Source: Psychroflexus sp. (GTDB taxonomy: Bacteria > Bacteroidota > Bacteroidia > Flavobacteriales > Flavobacteriaceae). Taken from it: DNA of 5,709 bases. The stretch is taken from assembly GCA_003565575.1 (NCBI GenBank), contig PXBV01000231.1, positions 1 to 5,709 on the forward strand. The letters run 5' to 3'. Each line of letters starts with the position of its first letter. The first letter of the stretch is position 1. Below the pieces are notes generated by a model. It searched no databases. It was not told the DNA's origin and saw only the letters and a program-made list of their open reading frames with translations. Positions 1-5,709 of this stretch are shown in pieces. The translations under genes were made by a program, and so were the position numbers.

Positions 1-5
1 AATAA

Positions 6-54
6 TCTTTAAAGCTAAACTTTGGAGTTGTATTAAATTCAGCAGTTAAAAGAT
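6..54 (+). repeat. Partial copy of a putative dispersed intergenic repeat
   Basis: Bases 6-20 followed by 30-45 match 3932-3946 followed by 3947-3962 at about 27 of 31 positions, with a 9-base insertion (21-29) in this copy. The best block, at 30-45, matches 15 of 16 bases. The match fades after about base 55. Read in the same frame, both copies give similar peptides (SLKLN..VLNSA here, SFKLNVLNSA in the other), but neither has a start codon, so coding is not supported. The length of the element is unknown because the copy lies close to the window edge. Confidence 0.4.
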
Positions 55-172
55 TTGTGCGCAATCATATTGATTTAAATTTTAAATTTATTTTAATTAA
101 ATAATCATAAAATTTTAAAAAGTTTTCTTAATATTGATTTTATATTTTATTATAATTTTATAAAGTGATTTT

Positions 173-187
173 ACACACACACACACA
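173..187. repeat. (AC)7 dinucleotide tract
   Basis: Seven perfect AC units plus a trailing A lie about 120 bases upstream of the lipoprotein start at 308. Dinucleotide tracts can change length by slipped-strand mispairing. At this distance it could affect a promoter or leader, but no recognisable promoter is seen next to it, so any regulatory role is inference. Confidence 0.8.
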
Positions 188-188
188 A

Positions 189-224
189 ACAGCGATTTGA
201 AGCTTTTCAAAAATCGATAGCTGT
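189..224. other. Imperfect inverted repeat
   Basis: The outer arms acagc (189-193) and gctgt (220-224) are complementary. Inside them, cgatttgaa (193-201) is complementary to a ttcaaaaatcg stretch (206-216) apart from two extra A bases. No T-run follows, so it is a poor terminator. It could be a protein-binding site or chance in AT-rich DNA. The rest of 1-307 shows no gene. Confidence 0.3.
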
Positions 225-307
225 CGTTTACGGGTTTACTTAGTGAATTTTTTTTGGTATAACAGAAATCTAAAAAAAACTAACAACTGAAAGTAAACTA
301 AAAAACG

Positions 308-741
308 ATGAAGATTAACAAAATTTATATAAAGCTGATGTTAAGTTTAATCTTATTATCTTGTGAAAACGATTTGGATTTAAGCATTAACAACGTAACA
401 GAGCCTACAGTAACTGTAGAAAAAAAGTAGAGAAGGGTAGATTTATATTTTCTAATAAAGAATCCTTAAAATTTACCATAGATGATTTTCAAAAAGGCCA
501 TATCAGTTATGTAGAAAAAGAATTTGAAAAACTCTACAATAATGGATATCGTTCCCATACACCAATTGTAAATCCATATAATGAAGAGCTAAAAGCTACT
601 TTTTCTGATGGTTTTTCTTTCAATTTTAAACCAGTTTCAAGTTTTTTTAGAAAATATACTCATTATGATTTAGACTTTTATGGTATGGCAAGACGTGGTA
701 CTACTTGGAAAGGAAATAGAATGGTAAGAGTTAAGGAATAA
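308..741 (+). pseudogene. Small lipoprotein gene interrupted by a frameshift
   Basis: The ATG at 308 opens a 40-codon frame ending at TAG 428-430. Its first 19 residues form a lipoprotein signal: basic start (MKINK), hydrophobic stretch, and lipobox LLSC with Cys19 as the lipidated residue. From 427 the -1 frame stays open to TAA 739-741 and has no usable start codon until an ATG at 685, so the two parts belong to one gene. Joined by a -1 shift they give 144 residues: lipidated anchor, short acidic/threonine-rich linker, then a lysine- and aromatic-rich domain starting GRFIFSNKES and ending WKGNRMVRVKE. I recall similar openings after the linker in Bacteroidota lipoproteins of unknown function, but I cannot name the family. 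It may be a pseudogene, a sequencing error in the A-run, or a programmed frameshift. It is probably cotranscribed with the gene at 779, 37 bases downstream. Confidence 0.65.
421..427 (+). promoter_or_regulatory. Candidate -1 frameshift heptamer A AAA AAG, followed by TAG
   Basis: The zero-frame codons read gaA AAA AAG TAG, which is the heptamer used for -1 frameshifting in E. coli dnaX, in the correct phase. A -1 slip enters the frame that is open to 741. No clear downstream stem-loop and no upstream Shine-Dalgarno-like stimulator are visible, which weakens the programmed reading. A lost A from an original A8 run gives the same pattern. Confidence 0.4.
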
Positions 742-778
742 GACAAACCCCGATAAATATTTAATTAATACACTACTT

Positions 779-1360
779 ATGAGATATTTTTGATTTGTAA
801 TTTTTATCTCAGTTTTCACAGTTGGATATTCCCAAAATAAATGGGATACTTCCATAGAGCTGGATTTTGTTTTTCCTAATCAAAAAAAATATTTTTACAA
901 CGATAGTGATAACAGAATTTTTGATACAGAACTTAAAGATTATGGATTTTTGCTATCATCCTTTGGACTTCAGGGAAACTACAATTACTTTCTATTTAAA
1001 AAACTGAGTTTAGGGATTTTAGGTGGTTTTCAAACTGAAACCCAGCAAAATTTTACGATGTTTAAACTTGGCGGTATTTTACGTTATTATTTTGTAGACA
1101 GAGATAATGTATATGTTTATCTGCAGAATGCCAATAATTTTAGCTTGGATACTAATAGATTTAAAAGTGGTAATAATCTTCGATTAGGACTAGGATTACC
1201 TATTATGAAAAGAGAATTATATAGTTTAACCAGTAATCTGTTTTTTGAACAAAATTACTTTAAGTTAGATAACGCTAAACCTTTATTAGGGTTTTCTGGT
1301 GAACGTCCACGGTCATTAACTGTTCAGTCCATAGGTGTTAGTTTAGGAGTAAAATTTTAA
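779..1360 (+). pseudogene. Exported beta-barrel-like outer membrane protein gene with in-frame TGA at codon 5
   Basis: The reading frame runs from ATG 779 to TAA 1358-1360 (194 codons) but carries TGA at 791-793. Without that stop, the start reads as a normal signal peptide: MRYF, the stop position, then a hydrophobic FVIFISVFTV stretch and a likely cleavage region around GYSQN. The mature part alternates polar and aromatic/hydrophobic residues (for example GILRYYFV and NVYVYLQN), and it ends in VSLGVKF. A C-terminal Phe is typical of outer membrane beta-barrels. About 175 mature residues would suit a small 8-strand barrel, but the strand count is inference. After the TGA, the first candidate start is TTG at 950, which would remove the signal and the first strands, so internal initiation is unlikely to give a working protein. 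No specific family is recognised. It sits 37 bases after the lipoprotein gene and before a shared terminator. Confidence 0.6.
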
Positions 1361-1394
1361 GTAAAGTAGTATAACAAAACTTAGACATTATTGT

Positions 1395-1431
1395 ACAACT
1401 CACGCTTAAAACCGTGGGTTGTGTTTATTTT
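1395..1431 (+). terminator. Rho-independent terminator
   Basis: The arm acaactcacg (1395-1404) pairs with cgtgggttgt (1413-1422) over 10 bp with one G-T pair and an 8-base loop, followed by the T-rich run tttatttt (1424-1431). It begins 34 bases after the stop at 1360 and would end the lipoprotein/barrel transcript, separating it from umuDC. Bases 1432-1555 hold nothing else that I recognise. Confidence 0.75.
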
Positions 1432-1555
1432 GAAATATGCTAAAGCTTAAAGTGTATTCTTCTAATACCTTATATCAGTCATTAGATTTCCTTCCGAATC
1501 TTTTTTCTATACTTTTTGACTGCAACACCCAACCTAAATTATACAAATGTTAATT

Positions 1556-1595
1556 AACTAGGATATATTCCACTATATTGGAATATATCCTAGTT
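1556..1595. promoter_or_regulatory. 40-bp near-perfect dyad, candidate umuDC operator
   Basis: The 17-base arm aactaggatatattcca (1556-1572) is repeated exactly as its reverse complement at 1579-1595. Including the centre, 19 of 20 base pairs are symmetric; the only mismatch is 1573/1578. Each arm contains GGA-N5-TCC, with centres at about 1566 and 1585, 19 bp apart, close to two helical turns. The right arm overlaps the -7 box at 1591, so a bound repressor would block the promoter. This position fits a damage-inducible operator for umuDC. The sequence is not the E. coli LexA box, and the regulator is unknown. A transcript hairpin is possible but there is only a T4 run after it. Confidence 0.6.
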
Positions 1596-1598
1596 TTG
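1591..1598 (+). promoter_or_regulatory. Putative -7 promoter box for umuDC
   Basis: TAGTTTTG fits the Bacteroidota sigma-A -7 pattern TAnnTTTG. No matching -33 TTTG/TTG is seen at the usual spacing, where the dyad lies. Transcription would start about 6-8 bases before the ATG at 1611, giving an almost leaderless mRNA. Confidence 0.45.
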
Positions 1599-1610
1599 TA
1601 AAAAAAGACT

Positions 1611-2063
1611 ATGTTGCATTTGGTTCATCAGGCGCATCGCGCTTTGGAAATTTTTTCTCCAGATTTTTCTAGAAGTTTAGATTTGCCATTTGTAAATCAG
1701 GGTATTAGTGCTGGATTTCCTAGCCCAGCAGATGATTTTCTGGACCTCAAAATCGATTTGAATCGGGAGTTTATCAAAAACCCTAATGCTACGTTCTATG
1801 CGCGAGTTCGTGGCAAGAGCATGATTGGTGCTGGTCTCAACGATGGCGACCTTTTGATTATCGACAGAAGCTTAGAGCCCGAGCATAGAAAGATCGCAGT
1901 GTGTTTTATCGATGGTGAATTTACTGTAAAACGCATCAAAAAAGAAAGCGATAAGATTTGGTTGATGCCAGAGAATGAAGATTATCAACCGATTAAAGTT
2001 ACAGTAGATAATGAATTCATCATTTGGGGTGTGGTGACTACAGTCATAAAAAAGGTAGACTGA
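1611..2063 (+). CDS. umuD: UmuD, self-cleaving subunit of DNA polymerase V (S24 family)
   Basis: UmuD is cut by itself when bound to RecA-ssDNA filaments, and the dimer of the shortened form (UmuD') activates UmuC for translesion synthesis. The 150-residue protein has the cleavage site Ala34-Gly35 inside GISAGFPSPADDF, the nucleophile Ser70 in GKSM, and the general base Lys107 in GEFTVKR. Gly35-Ser70 and Ser70-Lys107 are 35 and 37 residues apart, as in E. coli UmuD (Gly25, Ser60, Lys97). There is no N-terminal helix-turn-helix domain, so it is not a LexA-type repressor. The N-terminal arm is about 10 residues longer than in E. coli (139 aa). A TTG at 1644 would give 139 residues, but ATG 1611, preceded by an A-rich stretch, is preferred. 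The stop overlaps the umuC start by one base, so translation is probably coupled. The dyad at 1556-1595 likely controls both genes. Confidence 0.93.
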   Translation: MLHLVHQAHRALEIFSPDFSRSLDLPFVNQGISAGFPSPADDFLDLKIDLNREFIKNPNATFYARVRGKSMIGAGLNDGDLLIIDRSLEPEHRKIAVCFIDGEFTVKRIKKESDKIWLMPENEDYQPIKVTVDNEFIIWGVVTTVIKKVD

Positions 2064-3325
2064 TGTTTGCTTTGGTCGATTGCAATAATTTTTACGCCTC
2101 TTGTGAACGGGTGTTTAATCCCAATCTGCGAGACCAGCCTGTGGTTATTTTATCCAATAATGACGGTTGTGTAATTGCTAGAAGCAATGAGGCAAAAGCA
2201 TTAGGCATTCCTATGGGAGCGCCTACGCATAAATTTGAAACTATGTTTAAAAAACACAATGTCCACGTGTTTTCATCTAATTATGCTTTGTATGGCGATA
2301 TGAGTGCACGAGTGATGAATATCTTGGCAGGCTTTACACCAGATATTGAAATCTACAGCATAGACGAGTCGTTTTTAGAATTTACAGGTTTTGAAAACTA
2401 CGATATGCAGGCCTATTGCGAAAAGATGAAGTATGCAGTAGAAAAGTCAACAGGTATTCCTATAAGTGTTGGGGTAGCGCCCACTAAAGCTTTGAGCAAA
2501 ATTGCGAATAAAATTGCCAAAAAGTTTCCAGAAAAAACCAAAGGCGTCTATATCATGAAAGACGATGCGGCTAGAATAAAAGCGCTAAAATGGCTGAAAA
2601 TTGAAGACGTTTGGGGCATTGGTCGTCAACATGCTTTGCGCCTTAAAAAACACAATATCCACAATGCGTATATGTTTTCTGAACTTCCTGACGATTGGGT
2701 GAGAAAGCAAATGAGCGTGGTAGGTTTACGCCTTAAAAAAGATTTGCAAGGCCACAGGACTTTAGGCTTGGAAATGCCTGCTCATAAAAAAGCTATTGCA
2801 ACCACACGTTCGTTTGATAAGCAATATAAAGATTTTGACTATGTGAGAGAGCGTGTAAGTAGTTTTGCTATAAAATCGGCGGAGAAATTGCGGCGACAGG
2901 GCAGCTGTTGCCAGATGGTGTATGTGTTTTTAAAAACCAATAAATTTCGGCAAGACTTACCACAATACCAGAATAGTGTAGTGGTACAAACAGGCTATCC
3001 TACTAATTCTAGTATCGATTTGGTGAAATTTGCTGTAGAAGGTTTAAAAAAAATTTACCATCCTGACTTTTATTACAAAAAAGCTGGCGTGATTGTGATG
3101 GGCTTAGTACCCGAAGATCAGCGGCAGCTGGCCTTTTTTACCGCAGAAAACCCTAAGCATAAACAACTGATGCAGAAGATTGACCGACTAAACGGAGTTT
3201 ATGGTACAGGTGCTGTGCGTTTGGGTAGTCAAGATTTGGGTAAGGTTTGGAAAATGCGCCGAGAACGGCTCTCTCAAGCCTATACCACTAGTTTAGACCA
3301 TGTGATAGAGGTAAAGGTAGGATAG
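2063..3325 (+). CDS. umuC: UmuC, catalytic subunit of error-prone DNA polymerase V (Y family)
   Basis: This is a translesion polymerase that copies damaged template DNA together with UmuD' and RecA; it is active at stalled forks in the cytoplasm. The 420 residues match the usual length (E. coli 422). In order: the palm start with Asp6 in DCNNFYASCERVF and steric-gate Tyr11; the fingers segment NNDGCVIARSNEAKALGIP (32-50); catalytic Asp101-Glu102 in YSIDESF; a helix-hairpin-helix segment near 175-200 (VWGIG); the little-finger domain; a likely sliding-clamp motif QLAFF at 355-359; and a C-terminal DUF4113-like tail with WKMRRERLSQAYTT. All catalytic carboxylates are present, so it should be active. 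ATG 2063 is chosen because it overlaps the umuD stop (TGATG) and places the conserved Asp at residue 6; an upstream in-frame ATG at 2024 lies inside umuD. No terminator with a convincing stem follows. Confidence 0.96.
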   Translation: MFALVDCNNFYASCERVFNPNLRDQPVVILSNNDGCVIARSNEAKALGIPMGAPTHKFETMFKKHNVHVFSSNYALYGDMSARVMNILAGFTPDIEIYSIDESFLEFTGFENYDMQAYCEKMKYAVEKSTGIPISVGVAPTKALSKIANKIAKKFPEKTKGVYIMKDDAARIKALKWLKIEDVWGIGRQHALRLKKHNIHNAYMFSELPDDWVRKQMSVVGLRLKKDLQGHRTLGLEMPAHKKAIATTRSFDKQYKDFDYVRERVSSFAIKSAEKLRRQGSCCQMVYVFLKTNKFRQDLPQYQNSVVVQTGYPTNSSIDLVKFAVEGLKKIYHPDFYYKKAGVIVMGLVPEDQRQLAFFTAENPKHKQLMQKIDRLNGVYGTGAVRLGSQDLGKVWKMRRERLSQAYTTSLDHVIEVKVG

Positions 3326-3671
3326 TGGAGAGAAGCAAAAAAAGATGAAAATTTTGAAATGTTTGTGGGCGTATTCTAAATTTAAGCTCAATTAATTTAG
3401 TTTTTCGCTTAGGCATATAACATTCAATAAGCTATCTTTAACTAAGTCTTAAAGATTGAAAGTCAAGATTTTTGGTGGATTTTTAAAGTTTGATGTCACT
3501 GGTTTTAACTTTAGCATTCTGACCATAATTTTTTCATGAAACTTCGCTATAATCTATAAAAATATTCATCTATATAAACTTGTTAATCTTTACAAGATAT
3601 TATGATATTTTATTTTCAATAAAAAATTTACCTTATTATTAATAGCTAAATGTCTAACTCAATTTAGTTTT
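3326..3671. other. AT-rich intergenic stretch, no gene seen
   Basis: No open frame of convincing length or composition is present on either strand. The only notable item is a 5-bp hairpin (cttgt 3579-3583 with acaag 3592-3596) before AT-rich DNA, too weak to call a umuC terminator. Confidence 0.6.
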
Positions 3672-3698
3672 ACCACTGAGGTGCAACGGACACGGAGG
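3672..3698 (+). repeat. Degenerate 9-bp-period repeat tract, first block
   Basis: Three consecutive 9-base units can be read: accactgag, gtgcaacgg, acacggagg. The pattern resembles the purine-rich CACGGAG-type short tandem intergenic repeats I recall from Bacteroidota and some other bacteria; that link is from memory. The tract is more GC-rich than its surroundings. It is non-coding and of unknown function. Confidence 0.4.
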
Positions 3699-3771
3699 TT
3701 TAGGGGTGATTTAATAAGAAATTAGATTAACCTGAATTTGTCCGTCAACAGCTTTTAGAACTTTTTGATTT

Positions 3772-3809
3772 CACGCAAAGCAATCTAAGAATGCGCAAAG
3801 TACGCAAAG
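3772..3809 (+). repeat. Degenerate 9-bp-period repeat tract, second block
   Basis: Units cacgcaaag (3772), caatctaag (3781), tgcgcaaag (3792) and tacgcaaag (3801) share a 9-base period, with two extra bases before the third. The core CGCAAAG occurs three times. It lies 73 bases after the first block and has the same period but a different core. Confidence 0.5.
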
Positions 3810-3922
3810 AGGACTATTTTCTAAGAACTGAAATTATTTAGATTCACAATTTACCTTAAAGCTTTCAGTCCAAACTTTATAGCTTAGACGGAGGATGAAG
3901 TAAAAGTGAAGCTTCTAGCTAA

Positions 3923-4050
3923 CTGGCAGAATCATTTAAGTTAAACGTATTAAATTCCGCAGAAAATAGACGAAAATTTGAGGCGTGGAAGCCGAATGAT
4001 GTATGCTTAAAAAAGCTTAGCTTTGCAAATTCAAAAAAATTCAAGAATAC
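3923..4050 (+). repeat. Putative dispersed repeat upstream of ychF
   Basis: Bases 3932-3962 match the left edge of the window (6-20 plus 30-45) at about 27 of 31 positions with one 9-base gap. The wider stretch stays open for 44 codons in the ychF frame, from after TAA 3920-3922 to the ychF ATG, and is less AT-rich than the preceding spacer. It has no ATG, GTG or TTG in that frame. It is therefore treated as an intergenic repeat that happens to be open. Its true ends are not visible. Confidence 0.4.
4018..4025 (+). promoter_or_regulatory. Putative -7 promoter box for ychF
   Basis: TAGCTTTG fits the Bacteroidota TAnnTTTG pattern and lies 29 bases before the ychF ATG, giving a leader of about 20 bases. 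No -33 element is seen at the expected spacing; the nearest TTTG (3977-3980) is too far. It lies inside the putative repeat. Confidence 0.35.
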
Positions 4051-4054
4051 GTTT

Positions 4055-5149
4055 ATGAAAGCAGGAATTGTAGGCTTACCTAATGTTGGAAAATCGACTT
4101 TGTTTAACTCCTTGTCCAATGCAAAAGCGCAGAGTGCAAACTTTCCATTTTGTACGATAGAGCCCAATATTGGTGTGGTAAATGTACCCGATCCAAGATT
4201 GGAAAAGCTAGAGTCGCTGGTAAATCCTGAACGCGTTGTACCCGCTACAGTGGAAATTGTAGACATTGCAGGTTTAGTAAAAGGAGCCAGTAAAGGGGAA
4301 GGCTTAGGAAATCAATTTCTTGGAAATATAAGAGAAACGGATGCGATTTTGCACGTACTGCGATGCTTTGATGATGATAACGTAGTGCATGTGGATGGAA
4401 ACATTGACCCGATTCGGGATAAAGAAACGATTGACATTGAATTGCAGCTGAAAGACTTAGAATCTGTAGAGAAGAAAATGGACAAAACCAAGCGTGCTGC
4501 GAAAACAGGTAATAAGGAGGCGCAGCGTGAAATGGGAGTTCTGGAAACCTTAAAAGCAGGTTTGGAAAGCGGGACCTCTGTGAGAGCACTAGCCATTTCT
4601 GATGAAGATCGAGCAGATTTTGTTAAACCTATGCAGCTAATTACAGACAAACCCGTAATGTACGTCTGTAATGTAGACGAAGGTTCTGCAGTGAATGGAA
4701 ATGCCCATGTGGAACGTGTGAAAGGCGCTGTAAAGAATGAAAATGCAGAAGTTTTGGTACTGGCTGTAGGTATAGAAGCCGATATTGCAGAGCTAGATGA
4801 TTATGAAGAACGCCAAATGTTTTTGGAAGATATTGGACTAGAAGAAGCAGGCGCAGGAAAATTGATCCGTTCGGCCTACAGATTATTAAATCAACAGACC
4901 TATTTTACGGCTGGCAAGAAAGAAGTAAGAGCGTGGACGGTAAAAATTGGAGCTACAGCACCACAAGCCGCTGGAGTTATTCATACCGATTTTGAACGTG
5001 GCTTTATTCGCGCGGAAGTCATTAAATATGATGATTTTGTAAGTTACGGCAGTGAGGCAAAGGTTAGAGATGCTGGAAAACTGAATGTAGAAGGTAAAGA
5101 GTATATTGTCCAGGACGGCGATATTATGAATTTTAGATTCAACGTGTAG
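4055..5149 (+). CDS. ychF: YchF/OLA1-type redox- and ribosome-associated P-loop NTPase
   Basis: This is a conserved cytoplasmic ATPase/GTPase of the Obg group that binds ribosomes and is linked to translation and oxidative-stress control. Its 364 residues match the family (E. coli 363). Visible: the P-loop GLPNVGKS (7-14), the switch segment NFPFCTIEPN (29-38), Walker B/G3 DIAGL (70-74) with the usual hydrophobic residue where Ras-like enzymes have Gln, and NVDE (206-209) in place of the GTPase NKxD motif, as expected for a family that prefers ATP. His112 aligns with E. coli His114, which is implicated in hydrolysis. A coiled-coil-like helical region spans roughly 130-175, and the C-terminal TGS domain runs from about QTYFTAGKKEVRAW (281-294) to FRFNV. 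ATG 4055 gives the canonical MKAGIVGLPN start. It is intact with no oddities. No terminator is seen before the ABC gene 57 bases downstream, so read-through is possible. Confidence 0.97.
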   Translation: MKAGIVGLPNVGKSTLFNSLSNAKAQSANFPFCTIEPNIGVVNVPDPRLEKLESLVNPERVVPATVEIVDIAGLVKGASKGEGLGNQFLGNIRETDAILHVLRCFDDDNVVHVDGNIDPIRDKETIDIELQLKDLESVEKKMDKTKRAAKTGNKEAQREMGVLETLKAGLESGTSVRALAISDEDRADFVKPMQLITDKPVMYVCNVDEGSAVNGNAHVERVKGAVKNENAEVLVLAVGIEADIAELDDYEERQMFLEDIGLEEAGAGKLIRSAYRLLNQQTYFTAGKKEVRAWTVKIGATAPQAAGVIHTDFERGFIRAEVIKYDDFVSYGSEAKVRDAGKLNVEGKEYIVQDGDIMNFRFNV

Positions 5150-5206
5150 CTTGACTTTTCTTTACTGGAGTAGAAGTTATGTGTAAATTGATGTAAACCC
5201 TTTAAA

Positions 5207-5709
5207 ATGGTGAAGACTTCTCAAAAAGCAACAGACTTTTCGTCTTTAAAGTTTGTGCCCCGTTTTTTGGGTAAAGTCTACAAGGCAAAGCCTAGTTTAT
5301 TTATAGCTAACGTTTCGCTAAGATTACTCAAATCTTTGTTTCCTATCGCGCTTTTATGGGTAGGAAAAGAAATTATAGATGAAGTTATCTTGCAAGTTGA
5401 TTTAGATGACAAAGATTTGTCCCGATTGTATCTTTTAATTGGAGTAGAACTACTTTTAGCGATTTTTAGTGATGTTTTCAACAGAGCTATAGGCTTAACC
5501 GATGGTCTGTTGGGCGACTTATACGCCAATTCCTCGTCTATAGAGTTGATACAAAAAACGGCTAAAGTAGAATTAGCCAGTCTAGAAGACTCAGAATTTT
5601 ACGATAAGTTGGAGCGTGCGCGACAGCAAACTACAAGTAGAGTCACGTTGATGTCTAATGTTTTGTCTCAAATACAAGACCTCATTACGATTGTGTCCTT
5701 GATTTCGGG
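5207..5709 (+). CDS. ABC exporter, N-terminal membrane domain (partial, cut by window end)
   Basis: The first 167 codons of a probable half-size ABC transporter are present. A basic cytoplasmic start is followed by a hydrophobic segment at about 30-52 (TM1), a charged loop, a second at about 72-92 (TM2), then a long cytoplasmic stretch with LEDSEFYDKLERARQQT (126-142), and the start of TM3 at about 150. The pattern of a short loop, then an acidic E-x-x-x-FYD element and an R/Q-rich helix, is typical of the exporter-type six-helix membrane domain. The nucleotide-binding domain should lie beyond the window; neither it nor the substrate can be seen. ATG 5207 is the only sensible start, since TGA 5189-5191 closes the frame upstream; GTG 5210 is possible. 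It is in the same direction as ychF at 57 bases. Confidence 0.85.
   Translation, partial: MVKTSQKATDFSSLKFVPRFLGKVYKAKPSLFIANVSLRLLKSLFPIALLWVGKEIIDEVILQVDLDDKDLSRLYLLIGVELLLAIFSDVFNRAIGLTDGLLGDLYANSSSIELIQKTAKVELASLEDSEFYDKLERARQQTTSRVTLMSNVLSQIQDLITIVSLIS

Noticed and set aside
785..792. TATTTTTG fitting the -7 box pattern
   Set aside because: It lies inside the barrel gene's signal sequence, with no -33 element; likely chance in AT-rich DNA.
670..855. 61-codon reverse-strand open frame
   Set aside because: It runs across the end of one gene and the signal peptide of the next, and has no recognisable protein features.
950..1360. TTG-started 136-residue protein
   Set aside because: The frame continues upstream to a signal peptide at 779; a start at 950 would remove the signal and the first strands.
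2024..2062. Upstream start for umuC, adding 13 residues
   Set aside because: It lies inside umuD; the ATG at 2063 gives the conserved MFALVDCNNFYASC start and the standard one-base overlap.
3345..3395. 16-codon ATG frame after umuC
   Set aside because: It is too short, AT-rich, and has no supporting signal.
3579..3596. Short hairpin as umuC terminator
   Set aside because: Only 5 bp of AT-rich stem, more than 250 bases after the stop codon.
3923..4054. 44-residue N-terminal extension of YchF
   Set aside because: The frame is open, but there is no start codon and YchF proteins begin at the P-loop strand as with ATG 4055.
3919..4266. 115-codon reverse-strand open frame over the ychF start
   Set aside because: It is antisense to the conserved YchF N-terminus and low in complexity (Ser/Thr/Phe-rich); a shadow of ychF and the repeat.
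4245..4650. Two further reverse-strand open frames inside ychF
   Set aside because: Both are antisense to conserved YchF sequence and show no domain or signal.
5278..5529. 83-codon reverse-strand open frame
   Set aside because: It is antisense to the membrane domain of the ABC transporter, which has a clear forward pattern.

Overview
The window looks like a chromosomal segment from a low-GC member of the Bacteroidota, most likely Flavobacteriia. Four things point that way: strongly AT-rich intergenic DNA, A-rich sequence instead of Shine-Dalgarno motifs before start codons, -7 boxes fitting the Bacteroidota pattern TAnnTTTG, and a UmuD/UmuC/YchF set whose wording fits that phylum. This assignment is from pattern recognition; no database was searched.

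Left part (1-1431): an AT-rich leader with an (AC)7 tract and a partial repeat copy, then two adjacent small envelope genes that are both interrupted. The first (308-741) encodes a lipoprotein whose reading frame breaks at an A7 run; the break is exactly an A AAA AAG heptamer followed by TAG. The second (779-1360) encodes an exported, outer-membrane-barrel-like protein with an in-frame TGA at codon 5, inside the signal peptide. A good intrinsic terminator (1395-1431) closes the pair.

Middle part (1556-3325): a umuDC operon for an SOS-type error-prone DNA polymerase V. A 40-bp dyad with a single mismatched pair overlaps the likely -7 box just upstream of umuD and is the best candidate operator in the window. 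umuD has the cleavage site and the Ser/Lys dyad at the spacing of E. coli UmuD. umuC overlaps umuD by one base (TGATG) and is full length with its catalytic residues.

Right part (3326-5709): a 729-bp gap without a gene holds two degenerate 9-bp-period repeat tracts and a sequence (about 3932-3980) that matches the left edge of the window, so it is probably a dispersed repeat. Then comes ychF, an intact ribosome-associated NTPase, and 57 bp later the start of an ABC exporter gene cut by the window end.

The umuDC, ychF and ABC genes are ordinary. The points worth a second look are the umuDC dyad, the frameshift heptamer, the paired lesions in the left gene pair, and the repeat shared by the two ends.
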